Origin: Omphiscola glabra
Lineage: Eukaryota; Mollusca; Gastropoda; Lymnaeidae
Reading direction: 5' to 3'
Assembly: GCA_964017045.1 (NCBI GenBank)
Contig: OZ024811.1
Span: 8,147,674-8,211,673 of the forward strand
Length of the DNA stretch: 64,000 nt
The notes under the pieces were generated by a model, which did no database searches, had not been told where the DNA came from, and saw nothing but the letters and a program-made list of their open reading frames with translations. Positions 24,780 through 36,690 of the stretch are shown in pieces; the stretch's first letter is position 1; each line of letters opens with the position of its first letter. The translations under genes were made by a program, and so were the position numbers.

Positions 24780-25520
24780 TTAAAAATTCTCTTCATAATC
24801 CTACCGGGAACAAAATCCCACTGAGAACATGTTCCTAAAGGGGAACGAGTAAACTGGAACCCACCGGTAACGCTTCCCATCGACTAACGGAGCCAAATAA
24901 GGATCCTATCGGCAAAGAAAACTCCTAACGGGATCGGTATCACACCGGTGTCGGGAACCCACCGGGATCGGGAAAACGACGGCATTGGGAACCCACCGGT
25001 ATCGGAATCCAACCGGCAAATGGGATTATATTGGGATTATGATACATCTGGGATCAGGACCACACCGGGATCGGGATTCTGCCGGGATCAGAATCCAACC
25101 GGGAAACGACATCCAACTGAGAAAAGGTATCCACCGGGATCGGTACCCCATCTGGAAACGGGATCATACCGGAAACCACGGGATCGGGAAACAACCGGGA
25201 TCAGCAACCACCGGGATCGTTATCCAACCGGGATCGGGATCTCACTGGGATTTGCTTCCACCAGGGAGTGGGATACAAACGGGGTCGTGATCCCTTCGGG
25301 ATCCGATTGGATGCCTCCGGGAAAGGAATCCCATCGGGGTACGAAAGGTTCCACAAAGATTTGGGATCCCCTAAGGTTCGTGATTCTACTAGTATCGGGA
25401 TCCAACCAGGATCGTGATCTCTCCTGGAAACCGGATCCCATCGGAAAACGGGATCCCATCGGGAAATGGAATCCGATTGAGATCGGTATCCCACCCGGAT
25501 CGGTATGCTAACAGAGAACA
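24780..25520. repeat. CACCGGGATCGGGAT degenerate minisatellite
   Basis: About 50 short words of 12-15 bp, built on (A)TCCCACCGGGATCGGGA with frequent variants. It corresponds to the 3' region of the Helitron-related elements. Open frames on both strands (up to 187 codons) are repeat artefacts. Confidence 0.85.
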
Positions 25521-27219
25521 AAAGGTTTACAAAAGTTATTATATACGTCTTTTTATAGCCAAATTAATTATTTTATCTTATGACGGTGTTTTTTTTCTTT
25601 CACATGGCGCCTAATTTCAATGTTATCTTATTTAAAGGTTGTACAAATAAAATAAAAGTTTAGATATTTTGAATAGAAAAAAAGCCACAAAACAACACGT
25701 TGATGATAGCCGCCATGTTATTTCAAAAGAAACGCATAACATCGTGGCCTATTTATTTACCACACCTGCTTAAATAAGAATGCGCAAATACGGATAAGTC
25801 GATAATCAGGACGGGTTCCAAACTCAAATTGTCCGTATTATCGACGTTATATCTCACAGCCCAACAGTTACTTAGCCAGGAAAGACTTACTTTCCACTTG
25901 CCAGAAAACCTAAGCCACCTTTGAAAGATATGACTTCTTTTTTTTTTAAGACCAACTAATGGTTCATCATGAATTTTATTGAACATAAATGACAGCGACT
26001 AGCTTGCCTTCATTCAGAATATCAATCCTCTGATATATCCTTTGCAGATTTTTATAAATTGTCACAGAACAACGGCGCTGAATTTGAGATTATCTCAGAA
26101 GCTCCACTCATTTATTCGATGCTGACACATAGCAAGACAAGGAAAATAACTCAATAAAGTAATATATCTCTTACCCTTAAAATAATAATGGTTACCTCCC
26201 GTTAACCACTGCACTATAAACATTTTCTCTGCATCCCTCACTCTCACCCTACCTCTCTATCTACCTCTCTCACCCCTCCCCCATCTCTCACACTCTATCT
26301 CTGTCTTGTCTGCTCCTGTAAAAGAAAGTGGCCGATTTTAAAATGATTTTAAAATGCAATTCAGTTTATTTATAAGAAAAATAAAAACAACTAATAATTT
26401 GATTTAAAAAGAGTATTGTAGAAGATAAAATCAAAATATTTTGCAGTTGAACAATTAATTTACATATCAAAGACCTACAAATATAGCATATTCATCATTT
26501 TGATGGGCACACTAAAGCGTACGGGTTTCCTGCAGGCGGAGGGCACCTCTAAAGTCTAAGAAAGAGAGAGAGAGAGAGAGTGTGTGAGCGAGAGAGAAAT
26601 GGTGAGTGTGGAGAGAGAGAGATCGTGAGAGAAGGAAAGAGAGAGCAATTTAAAAAGGTAACCTTATCTCCAGATGTATTGTTCAAAACAAAAGTAATTT
26701 CACTGAAATTTCACTGAAATTTATCCGACTTTTCCAAAGCTGACAATGTCCACCCATGAAAATGAGGCCAAACTTTGAGACTTGTGGGTAACGAAAACTT
26801 TCGATCACTTTTTAAGCTTTAATAATGACGGCTCCGAGCGGGACGTCATCAAGGGAACTAATTAGGGTAAGGCGAACATTAAACATTCATTAGGCTTACT
26901 GGTCCATGTCTGGTTCATTTATTCCCCTTGTTTTGTTTTTGAAACTATTCTCTACAAACTTTGTATATCATGAGATTTCCGGGATGGACAGGGATATGTG
27001 ACGTCCGGGAAATGATACATCTGGGATAGACATGGATTTTAGACGTTTGGGATAGCTAGGGATATGTGAGGTACAAAAATATGTGATACACAAAACAAAT
27101 CTAGGATAGTTACAGCATTATGTCACCAGTCGTGAAGTCACTTTCATTGTAAGATACTTTTGTACCTCTCATATTTTGTAATTGAGGACCTGCCTGTCCA
27201 TTAGGATAGACAGACTTCC
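25521..27219. other. No gene seen
   Basis: AT-rich; GA simple repeats at about 26565-26645. No recognisable exon. Confidence 0.5.
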
Positions 27220-27310
27220 ACCTCAATATTAACATAAGGAGAGACAGACTTCCACCCCAATATTAACATTAGGAGAGACAGACTTCCACCCCAATATGAC
27301 CTTTCTTGTG
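27220..27310. repeat. Short tandem repeat with GAGACAGACTTCCACC
   Basis: Three copies of a ~36-bp unit with GACAGACTTCCACCCCAATA then TTAACATTAGGA. Confidence 0.7.
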
Positions 27311-27596
27311 GACATGACGATCAATAAAAGTTAGGTCTAAGATGGTTTACTTTAACTCCATTCACATTTTTCATTATTTCAAGTGACCACAGTTTCACCC
27401 CCTTTATGCCAGGAACAAAGTAGCGATAATCGCTATAATTGATCAAAATGAGTTAAGTCCCTGTGAGTTCGTACAGTCTATGTCTTTACACTGGCCGAGA
27501 AAAAAAAGGCCTTCCGCAATGAGGATGAAATTCCATCTAGAACTATTTTATTGAGTTAATTATTATTAGTTTTACGCGACTAAAAGTGTTTTTCTT

Positions 27597-27705
27597 GAGA
27601 CATATAGTAGACTTTGTTGGTGAGACAGACAGTAGACTTTGTTGGTGAGACAGACAGTAGACTTTGTTGGTGAGACAGACAGTAGACTTTGTTGGTGAGA
27701 CTAAT
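27597..27705. repeat. 25-bp tandem repeat, four copies
   Basis: Unit with GTAGACTTTGTTGGTGAGAC plus AGACA, nearly perfect. Confidence 0.9.
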
Positions 27706-27739
27706 AATGCACATTAGTCTGTTTGTGAAAGTGTCCTGC

Positions 27740-28342
27740 TCTCATTTTCTCCATCTCTTAATGTCTCTCTCTGTTACTATCTCTGTCTCTCCCACTGTCT
27801 CAGTCACTCTTACTGTCTCTTTCTCTCTCAGTGCCTTTCACTGTCACTGTATCTTACTATCTCTGTCTCTCTCGCGTTCTCTGTCTCTCACCCACTGTAT
27901 CTCTCTGTCACTGTCTTTGCCTCCCTCACTGTCTCTCTCACTGTCTCCGTCTCCCTCACCGTCTCTATCTCCCTCGCTGTTACTGTCTCTGTCTCTTTCT
28001 TGGTCTCTCTCTCACTGTATCTGTCTCTCTCACTGTCTCCGTCGTTCTCACTGTCGCTGTCTCTCACTGTCTCTGTCTCTCTCACCGTCTCTGTCTCTCA
28101 CTGTATCTCTCTCACTTTCTCTGTCTCTCTCACCGTCTCTGTCTCTCTCACTGTCTCTGTTTCTTTCATTGTCTCTGTCTTTTCACATTGTCTCTCTCAT
28201 TGCATCTGTCTCTGTCACTGTGTCTGTCTCTCTCATTGTCTCTCTCAATGTCTCTCTCTCTCTCTCACTATCTTTCTTTTTCTCATTATTTCTGTCTCTC
28301 ACATTTAATAACCTCTCCCTCTTCCCCCCCCCCCCCCCCCCC
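27740..28342. repeat. CT-rich low-complexity tract and poly-C
   Basis: Degenerate TCTCTGTCTCTCTCACTG repetition, followed at about 28325-28342 by a C run and A-rich sequence. The 232- and 194-codon Ser/Leu frames are low-complexity artefacts. Confidence 0.9.
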
Positions 28343-29098
28343 AAAAAAAACAAAAAAAAAACAAAGGTCTTCAAACCCTTGCAATGAGGTCGATACAATT
28401 GGGACGTTGTTCTAAATGTGTCTTTACCCTGTTCATTAGTCAAGACATTTAAGGCACACAATACAAACATTTTTTCCGTTGGATCTAAAGAAATTAGTTT
28501 GGTCAGTTTTTTAATTGTGACTTGCTGAAATTATTTTGTATCATTTAGGAAAATATATAATAAAAACTCGGGATAAAAGGTTTGTATTTCATATATTCCA
28601 TATTCACACCATCAAACTTGTGTTACACCATTGCGAAAAGTATTATCCAAAGATTCGTTAACTTGAATTTCTTGAATAGCGTGATATTTGCAAAAACAGA
28701 GACGAGTTTTTAAATGGTTGAGAAAGAAAGAAAAATCCAATCCTTGAACCTGTTGGAAACTTGAAGAAATCGGATTACTGTGAAAAATGTGAGGCGCTGC
28801 TCAGTAAGACAATTAGGTTTAGTGGACTCACTCGGGTAGGGGAGACCACTCACGACAACCACGGAACAAAAGCAAGCACATACATAATTACATCCCTTGT
28901 TACTGGAGAATCTTGCTCTGTAACAAAACAAAAGAAAAGCTTCTCCAGGAGAGATCGTCATGACAACTTATCTTGACAATTGGCATGTGAGTTCTTTTGT
29001 CTGTATTTTAAAAAGTTAGACCACATATAATATCGACTAACGACATGATCTATTTTGACATTTTCTCTCCAAAGGTGGAACGTGAATATCTTGCTCTA
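28343..29098. other. No gene seen
   Basis: AT-rich unique sequence; nothing recognisable. Confidence 0.5.
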
Positions 29099-29675
29099 TA
29101 TGACATTATAACTTAACAAACGACATCCTAACTTAACAAATGACAACATAACTTAACAAATGACATCATAACTTAACAAATGACATCATAACTTAACAAA
29201 TGACATCCTAACTTAACAAATGACATCCTAACTTAACAAATGACATCCTAACTTAACAAATGACAACATAACTTAAGAAATGACATCATAACTTAACAAA
29301 TGACATCCTAACTTAACAAACGACATCCTAACTTAACAAATGACATCATAACTTAACAAATGACATCATAACTTAACAAACGACATCCTAACTTAACAAA
29401 TGACATCATAACTTAACAAACGACATCCTAACTCAACAAATGACATCATAACTTAACAAATGACAACATAACTTTACAAATGACTTCATAACTTAACAAA
29501 TGACAACATAACTTAACAAATGACATAATAACTTAACAAATGACATCATAACTTAACAAATGACACCATAACTTAACAAAGACATCATAACTTAAAAAAT
29601 GACATCATAGCTTTAAAAATGACAACATAACTTAACGAATGACAGCATAACTTAACAATTGACATCATAACTTCA
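29099..29675. repeat. 20-bp tandem repeat, about 29 copies
   Basis: Unit TGACATCATAACTTAACAAA with TCC/AAC variants. The first 24 units keep an exact 20-bp period; one single-base deletion occurs near 29580. Confidence 0.95.
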
Positions 29676-30049
29676 TATCTCACCATTTCGGTATGTCTTA
29701 GCAATTTCCTTCAAGTAATAGATGTTCTATATCATCTCAAACACCTTTTATTCTCTACCCATCCATATTACTTTTTTAAACCTATACTCAGACATCCACC
29801 AAAACATTATTATGAAATATGTTTTTCGAGTAGATTTTTAGATGTATAGACTTCTCAAGAACATGGGGAAAATAGCGCAGTATGATTTCCATTATTATCC
29901 CGGATATGCCGGGTCATATAATAATAAAGTTCATTCTTCATCCCTAATTAAGGCTCGAAGCGCGGTACAAAGACAAATATATAAGACAGATTATATTTTT
30001 CCACATTAAAATACAAAATGCAAGAATACAAAATCTACATACAAGCCAA

Positions 30050-30235
30050 TGGACAATCATCATCATTGTGTCCCTTAGTCCCTTGGACCGTTGGGGCGCC
30101 ACAGATGACATGAAAACTATCCTTCTCCATTCCTATCTGTTTTCTGCACTACCCATAGCATCGCCTAGTTTTAGTCCCGTCCACTCTTTGATGAAATCCC
30201 ATGACTTCTTTTGCGAGCCCTTGTTTTCTTTTTAA
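30050..30235 (-). mobile_element. LINE 3' end fragment
   Basis: The minus strand reads DFIKEWTGLKLGDAMGSAEN, then (after a stop) EWRRIVFMSSVAPQRSKGLR, followed by an ATG-repeat tail. This W-T-G...R.EWRR...S..P.R pattern is the usual C-terminus of LINE-encoded polyproteins. Only about 180 bp remain. Confidence 0.65.
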
Positions 30236-30914
30236 TAGTTTTTGTGTTTGTTGGATCACATTGTTTCCGTCATAGCAATATTTGAATATTACTCATTAGA
30301 TAATTTAACATAAAATTGTGAGATACATAATTTACAATTTTCTTTTGCAAGTGTGAAGCAAAATGAACATCAAGATCTCCAAATTCGATTTTGTTACATA
30401 TTTGAACTTTGATATGAATCTTAATTTAAAATTGTTCTTTTTTTAGAAGATAAAATGTATCAAAACCCAAATAAAGTATATATACTTCTTTAAAATAAGG
30501 AAAGTCTGGTTTACTAATTCCTATACAAAATTTCAATAGCGTGGAATATTTTCATTTTTAAAAAAACCTTGATTGAATATATAATACATAAAACTGAACC
30601 AAAGTTGCGCAAAGTAACTTATTATCACGAGATCACCGAGCTATATCTTCAAGTAATATTAATAAAAACATCATTATATAATGACCCGAATGTAGCATAC
30701 TTAAATAGATTCATAGAAACGAAGGCAAATATAGACCGTCTGGTCCCCACACCCCCTCTCTCTACCCAGCGGGCTGTTTGTGCAAATATCAACTAGTCCA
30801 AAGAGAAAACATAAAGATACCGTGTCAAGGAAAAGAAAAACAATACTCTCAAACTAAGCCAGCAGAAAATAGAGCTCTATAAGTCAACTATATCTAACCA
30901 AAATGAAGGGGAAA
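30236..30914. other. No gene seen
   Basis: Very AT-rich sequence without recognisable features. Confidence 0.5.
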
Positions 30915-30990
30915 ATGTTTACAAGCCCAAGTGTTTACAAGCCAAAGTGTTTACAAGCCCAAGTGATTACAAGCCCAAGTGTTTACATTT
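30915..30990. repeat. 16-bp tandem repeat
   Basis: About four to five copies of GTTTACAAGCCCAAGT. Confidence 0.85.
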
Positions 30991-31681
30991 GTTGGAGAAT
31001 AACAACCAATAAAGTTTGTAATAACTTCTTGGTGGTTTAAGATCACAATTATTTTGCAAATAGATCAGCCATGACAATTTTAATAAAGTAAAACATCCTG
31101 GATTACACTCATTAGACCTAAAGGAGCATAGGACAAAAAATGTTAGCTTGCAGACGTCCGCTAAATCCTTTACACTACTCCCACCTATTTGAAAAAAAAT
31201 CACATTAGAATGTAGACATGATAGCAACAGACAGTACTTGATGATAAAATGTTAAATGGCGTTACATTTTACCCCTGTTTATACCCCATTACACACCACG
31301 CCACATACAAAACCACCCTAGTCATACCATATTACTCCATGAACAACACCCCACCACTCTATACATAAACGTGCCCACATCTCCATACTCTGTATTTGCA
31401 CAATCATCTCTCGTTTTCAGCCTGTGCATTAGCAAATAGAGTTGGGCTGTATGTCAAGTGGTTTGCGCCATACAGCAGGACACAAGTAAAATAGTGGCGG
31501 GACGACTTCATCGTTGAATAAATTGGCCATACAAAGTTTCTCTGTGCAATCTTTGAACAACTTAGGACACCTAATACTTTTTAATGACAGACCGTTTCCA
31601 TAAATGAGTCCTAACCTATGTATATACAAATAATAATAAAAGTCTAGAATTATTTCTTAGCTGTTGTTTTTTGCAGCAATG
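30991..31681. other. No gene seen
   Basis: AT-rich; nothing recognisable. Confidence 0.5.
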
Positions 31682-31721
31682 AATTATTATTATTATATAT
31701 CTTAAAGGCCCACGATCAATC
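31682..31721 (-). mobile_element. Short LINE 3' tail
   Basis: The minus strand reads GATCGTGGGCCTTTAAGATA then (TAA)n, matching the tail of the LINE fragment at 7700-8020. Confidence 0.5.
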
Positions 31722-32373
31722 CACACTTCCCTTGTACAAATAATATGAAAACTAGAATCATCTTAATTAGTCTTTAAATTATAAAAACTACAGATGCTAA
31801 AATATTACCCAATCTCGTGCAGCACTCTCAACCCAACTCACGATTTCAATAGTCAAGTGGCAACAATTTTAAGGTATGACTTATACTCCTATCTAGAAAT
31901 ATTTTGATGATTTTGGAATAGTCCAATAATATGAGAATGATTCAAAGATATCAAAATAGCAGAATGTTCCAGAAAATTTGTTCAAAAATTTAGAAATGGG
32001 TGCATGTTCCAGAAAATTTAGAAATGGCCGAATGTTCCAATTATTGTTCCAATTATATGGGAAGGTCAAAGGTTTCAGGAAATGATCCCATGAGTTTGGT
32101 CCTATAGAGCGATCTCTACAAGTCCCTAAACAAGACCCATGATATGGGGTAAAAGTGATTTACTACTAAAAGAATTAAGTTGCTTAAAATTTCCACCAAA
32201 CTCCCATTTAACTCAATATTTGAAGTTTTATGAAATTTTTCAGAGTCCCTAAAACGGTAATTGATAAATAGATTCTCGTTTAATTTTCGCTAAAATATTT
32301 ATGACGGGGAACGGTTGGGGGGTTAGGGCTGTTGAAATTAAGATATATGAGAAAGGTTCAGAGGTGGCTTAAG
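31722..32373. other. Unique AT-rich sequence with ATGTTCCAGAAA words
   Basis: Between 31960 and 32060 ATGTTCCAGAAAATTT recurs two or three times. No gene seen. Confidence 0.5.
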
Positions 32374-32435
32374 GGGTGTACTGAGGGGTGTACTGAGGGG
32401 TGTTTTGAGGAGTGTACTGAGGGGTGTACTGAGGG
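32374..32435. repeat. 14-bp tandem repeat
   Basis: About five copies of TGTACTGAGGGGTG. Confidence 0.85.
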
Positions 32436-35190
32436 CTAGGTAAATGGGTTAAGGATTGCAGAAATAAGGGTAGAGGGGCGAAGGGTTTAGTGGTTAAACG
32501 TTGTGGGGACGTCTTTGCTCTTAATTTTGCTCTATATTTTAATAAATGACATTGTGTAATTTCCTGTTGTTGAATGGTGATGGGGGACAATTTTTTAAAT
32601 CATTTTTTCAACGTCAAAGTCTGAATATGTATCTGTCTGAAATAGATTGGCTTACCATGTTGGCAGAGAGAGATGGGGACCTCATAAGGGAGGTAAATAT
32701 GAAATTAAAAGCCACATGTATTGTAGAGTTCTCTCCCCTGTTCAACGCTCTGTTTGCACTTATCGTGAATTGTTTGCACAAGTTGTGCGTGGTAATAGGA
32801 AAAAGATGTCTAATTTTTACTTTCTTTTTTAATCTGGAAAAAGAAGGAAAAAATGCTATTGAATCTCCAGACTAGGATGAATATGAGAAGGGATAAAGAG
32901 ATGTCGGATATAATGCTAGACTGACAGGGTAATGTGACATGCTGATAACAGTATGGAGAGATCGCAAGGGAGGCTGTGCTTACTTGGAGTTTTAAAAAAT
33001 GCTTTTATCTATTACCGAATCATGAAGTTGATTTAGAATATATAATGTAAGAAAACAATTGCTCTCATTACCAAACCATGAAGTTGATTAGAATGTATGT
33101 TATAAAATACTATGACCTATGCAAGTATTGAAGGTATTGAGTAAACTAGGGATTTGGTGACATGGGTTAATAGAAACAATTGAATGGTGAGAGTTCATCT
33201 TTCACTTTTAGATCTTAGTGCTTCTATTTTCTATACAACTCATTGACACAACAAGATGACTTTGGAGAGAAAGACACAACGAGAAAGTATTGGAGAGACA
33301 GAATAAATGCATGTGTTTGGAGTGACAGACACTGACCTATATATGACAGCACCTACCATCGACCGCTTTTAAATTCACTTAACCCGGGGTAATTTGGTCT
33401 ACTTCTTAAATCAGTGACTCTCACTCTGCCAGCATACTTAACATAAAAGTACAACTTGTAATAAACAGCTTATTTTTAAAATAATATGTTGCATATACTA
33501 TGGAACAAAAGCATGAGGGGTACATTGTTACAGTGATGTACTTTGGTACTATGGGTACATTTTGACCAATGTTATAATGGGTGTGCTTTGATACAATGCT
33601 ACGATGAATGTACATGTACTTTGTTACACTGTAATTGATATACTTTATTTCAGTGGTGAGGGTTTGAACTCTGGTACAATTAATTGATAGATGTACTACA
33701 GTTATATAACTACAATTAAATTATAAAATACTATGGTACAATGATATTATAAGATACGTTGGTATCTTGATATTTGGAAGACACTTTCAATTTCAAAATT
33801 AAACTTTGAGAAACACTGATGTGAAAATCACCAAGGTAGCCGTGTAAATAAAGTCCTTTTATAGAGGGATGGTTTTCTCAGTTCTGCCCTCTACAGGCTA
33901 CGGGATTGATGTCCCTTGGTTAAATAATGTCATGCTCTTTTGAGCACGAATTTTCGTGGTCGAATTGTTCACGGGATTTGTTCATTAGTGATTTTTGTGG
34001 TCAATTAGTTTTGGCAATTAGTTTATTTGTGGTTTGTGTGGTCAGTTGTTTAGGTAAATAATTCAATAGTTCATTACTTGAAGACCTTCTTGCTATCCTA
34101 TCTACTGATGTAATTGGTTTATTGAATTCCATAATATTTATTGTGGTAAACTAAACTGTTATTTAAATATCGGTTGAAAAAATGTCCTGATGGTAAATTC
34201 ATCTCGACACCGGTCATTCGTTTTCTTTAAACAAATTGCATTACGGGATTTAAAAAAAAATTCTAATTACCTGTGAATTTATCTATGTTTGACACTATAG
34301 GTGTATATCTATCTGCATTGTAAATAAATATATACATTAAAATATATCAAACTTTATATTTATCCAACCATCTTTATACATATAAATCTCTCTACCTCTC
34401 TAACTATCTATATACTTCATCTTGTTTATCTAACCAGCTTAAAATCTACATATCTTTTGTCTCTCAATTTCTAATTTGCTATGCCATATTCTATTTCTGT
34501 TTGATCTCTTCTGTAGATGTGCAATTGATTTTCTAAACTCTTTATGCCGATGGCTTTCCTACAAGTCATTTCAGTCAAATTCTCTGGTTTATTTTAACAA
34601 AAGCGTTTCTTCACTAGCTTTTTTTATTTGTAATGTATTTGTAATTGAATAGGGTGTATCCCTTCAAATATTCATTTATAATCAACTAATATATCTAAAT
34701 CACTTTCTATTATCGGTAGTAAATATTTTTAAGTGATCTTCGAATTAATTTGCAAATGAAAAATGCTATAGTAGTTAAAAGTAATTACCATTTAATGTAC
34801 TCAGTGGCGTCACTATGATTAGTTTAACCCGGTGAGGTAATCTTATGGTATCATCCCCCCCCCCAACCTTTTTCCAAACTTCCCTGATACTTTACCAGAC
34901 AATACTTTATGGATCCAATCGAATAGAAGTTTGTTTGGATTACATTGTACAAACTCATTTTCAGCATATTCATTCAAAATAAGAGCATACAAAAACAAAG
35001 TTAATGCCTTAAATCAGAACCGTTTCAAAGTTTCTCTGAAATTCAAGTCGTAAGTTCCATAAGGCATTTAAAGAAAACACGAAAGTAGATGTAATAGTAT
35101 TTGACATCATACATTGATCATAAAACAGTAAATTACAGGAGTCTATTGAATTGTTGACATTGAGAATATATTAGAAACGTTTCCTGCTTC
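32436..35190. other. No gene seen
   Basis: AT-rich throughout. A GGTACAATG-type loose repeat lies at 33520-33760, and a C run at about 34855. The 109-codon frame at 32546 has no recognisable domain. Confidence 0.5.
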
Positions 35191-35241
<51 letters not shown>

Positions 35242-35333
35242 TCTCTCCTTCTCTCTCTCCCACTCCCTCTCCCTCTCGCTCTCACTGTCCCTTTCTCTCT
35301 CTCTCTCTGTCTCTCTCTCTCTCTCTCGCTCTC
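35191..35333. repeat. (CT)n microsatellite
   Basis: Interrupted CT repeat with occasional TGTCTC and CCTTCT words. Confidence 0.95.
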
Positions 35334-35399
35334 ATACTTTCTTTTTCTTCCTGTTTATCTTTCCTATATTTGCACTACTGAAATTTATACATTCTGCAC

Positions 35400-36065
35400 A
35401 AAACTCTAGACCACCAAATTGATTAAACTCTCTCCATTGATTATACTCTCCCCAAACCAAACACTTCATTTACATGCCTGAAAGGTTTAAGCTCTCCCCA
35501 ATACTATATTATTTTACACTAATTAATGTAGTAATTTACACTACTAAAATGAATAACTCCCCATATATGACTGAAATATATCAACTTTCCAAGCATTCTA
35601 TTTATACGACTGAAATGTACAAACTCTACCATAATAACGTGACTGAAATAGTATGAACTCCTCCAAACACTCTATTTACGCGACTGAAATGTATAAAATC
35701 TCCCCAACACTCTTTTTCAGGCCTGCACAACATACGGCCCTCGGGCCCGCTAGCACCCACTTGGCGGCCCGAGAAGTAACGAAATATTCTTTATTATTAT
35801 TATTTTCTTAATACCTTTCACCCCTGTCCTATTACCTTTTGGTCCGCACACGTTTTTCATAAAGTATTACAGCCCGCACAAGTTTTTCATAAAGTATTAC
35901 GGCCCGCCTTACACTCTGAGTTGTGCACGACTAAAATGAATAAACCCGCCATACTCTATTTACACGACTCAATTATATACACTTTACCCAACACTCTATT
36001 TACATGACTGTAATGTAAACCTCACCCAATCAATTTACATAACTGCAATGTAGAACTATCCACGA
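35400..36065. repeat. ~42-bp degenerate minisatellite hosting a MITE
   Basis: Loose copies of CCAACACTCTATTTACACGA followed by CTGAAATGTATAAACTC occur on both sides of the element at 35718-35931. Confidence 0.65.
35718..35931. mobile_element. hAT-type MITE
   Basis: The left end CAGGCCTGCACAACATACGG and the right end GAGTTGTGCA form short inverted repeats around GGCCCTCGGGCCCGC. Inside, TTTTTCATAAAGTATTACGG is duplicated. Same general type as 7266-7431. The exact right border and target duplication are unclear. Confidence 0.6.
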
Positions 36066-36525
36066 TTTCAAGTGAACCTACCTACATGCTTAAAATATTA
36101 AAACCTGACATGTAAGTCTAAACTGAACTATTTTCGCTCATTTAGACAGCATGGATGGATCATTTTCTCCTTCCCCACGTCTAGTGCCGATATGTCAGCG
36201 ATGCATGTTTGCACTACTGTCAACTCTTGTGTTTGTACACCACTCGGCCCACCCGGTCCACTCGGCCCTCCCCGCACGTCCCGGCCCACCCCATTTCAAC
36301 CTCCGCTGTATCATAGAACCTAACATTAGAGGCAGACTCTAGGATGAGGTCAACGGGTGCATAAGACGTGTTAGAAATTGGTGACTGTATTGCACTTGTG
36401 ACCGCCCCCTCCGCCCCACCCTTTGGTTGTTTTAAAATACTGTGATTGTTGCATTGTAACTAGGTCCTTTTAGTTATGTTTGTTGTCATGACGTAAATAT
36501 ATAAATGTAAACCATTAACAATTAA
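36066..36525. other. No gene seen
   Basis: A C-rich patch at 36220-36420 (CCCGGCCCACCCC) has a 63-codon frame but no recognisable domain. Confidence 0.45.
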
Positions 36526-36690
36526 ATAGACCAATCCACTATCTACACACCGAATTACTGTAAACACAGTTCAATAGACCAATACACTATCTACACACCG
36601 AATTACTGTAAACACAGTTCAATAGACCAATCCACTATCCACATATCGAATTACTGTAAACACAGTTCAATAGATCAATCCACCATCTAC
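36526..36690. repeat. 48-bp tandem repeat
   Basis: About 3.5 copies of a unit with CAATAGACCAATCCACTATC then GAATTACTGTAAACACAGTT. Confidence 0.9.

Larger units (their letters stand above)
19380..25520 (+). mobile_element. Helitron-related mosaic element, split by two LINEs
   Basis: Three pieces (19380-19563, 22021-23202, 24574-25520) are collinear with the internal module of the elements at 42099-49350. They share ATAGGCTTAGACAACACT, CTGTCCGTACTGAAATATCG, GGCAAAACTA, TTTAGTTGTATAATTTTTC and TCTAGAATNTTCCAGAA. The last piece ends in a degenerate CACCGGGATCGGGATCC minisatellite (24780-25520), as at 49130-49345. The gaps are filled by an RTE-like LINE and an L2/CR1-like LINE. No clear 5'-TC or 3' hairpin-CTAG end is visible, so the copy is old or truncated. 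No Rep/helicase sequence is present. Confidence 0.7.

Noticed and set aside
24948..25511. 187-codon frame rich in Gly, Ser, Arg and Asp
   Set aside because: Degenerate CACCGGGATCGGGAT minisatellite belonging to a Helitron-related element; the opposite strand is equally open.
27689..28415. Ser/Leu-rich frames of 232 and 194 codons
   Set aside because: CT-dinucleotide-rich low-complexity tract; frames overlap in several phases.
29099..29675. CRISPR-like array
   Set aside because: Units are directly adjacent with no unique spacers, and the genome is eukaryotic; it is a simple tandem repeat. The same applies to the 38281-40080 and 50242-51237 arrays.
32546..32875. 109-codon frame with a Phe-rich tail
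   Set aside because: AT-rich random-looking composition, no domain, and a competing frame overlaps it.
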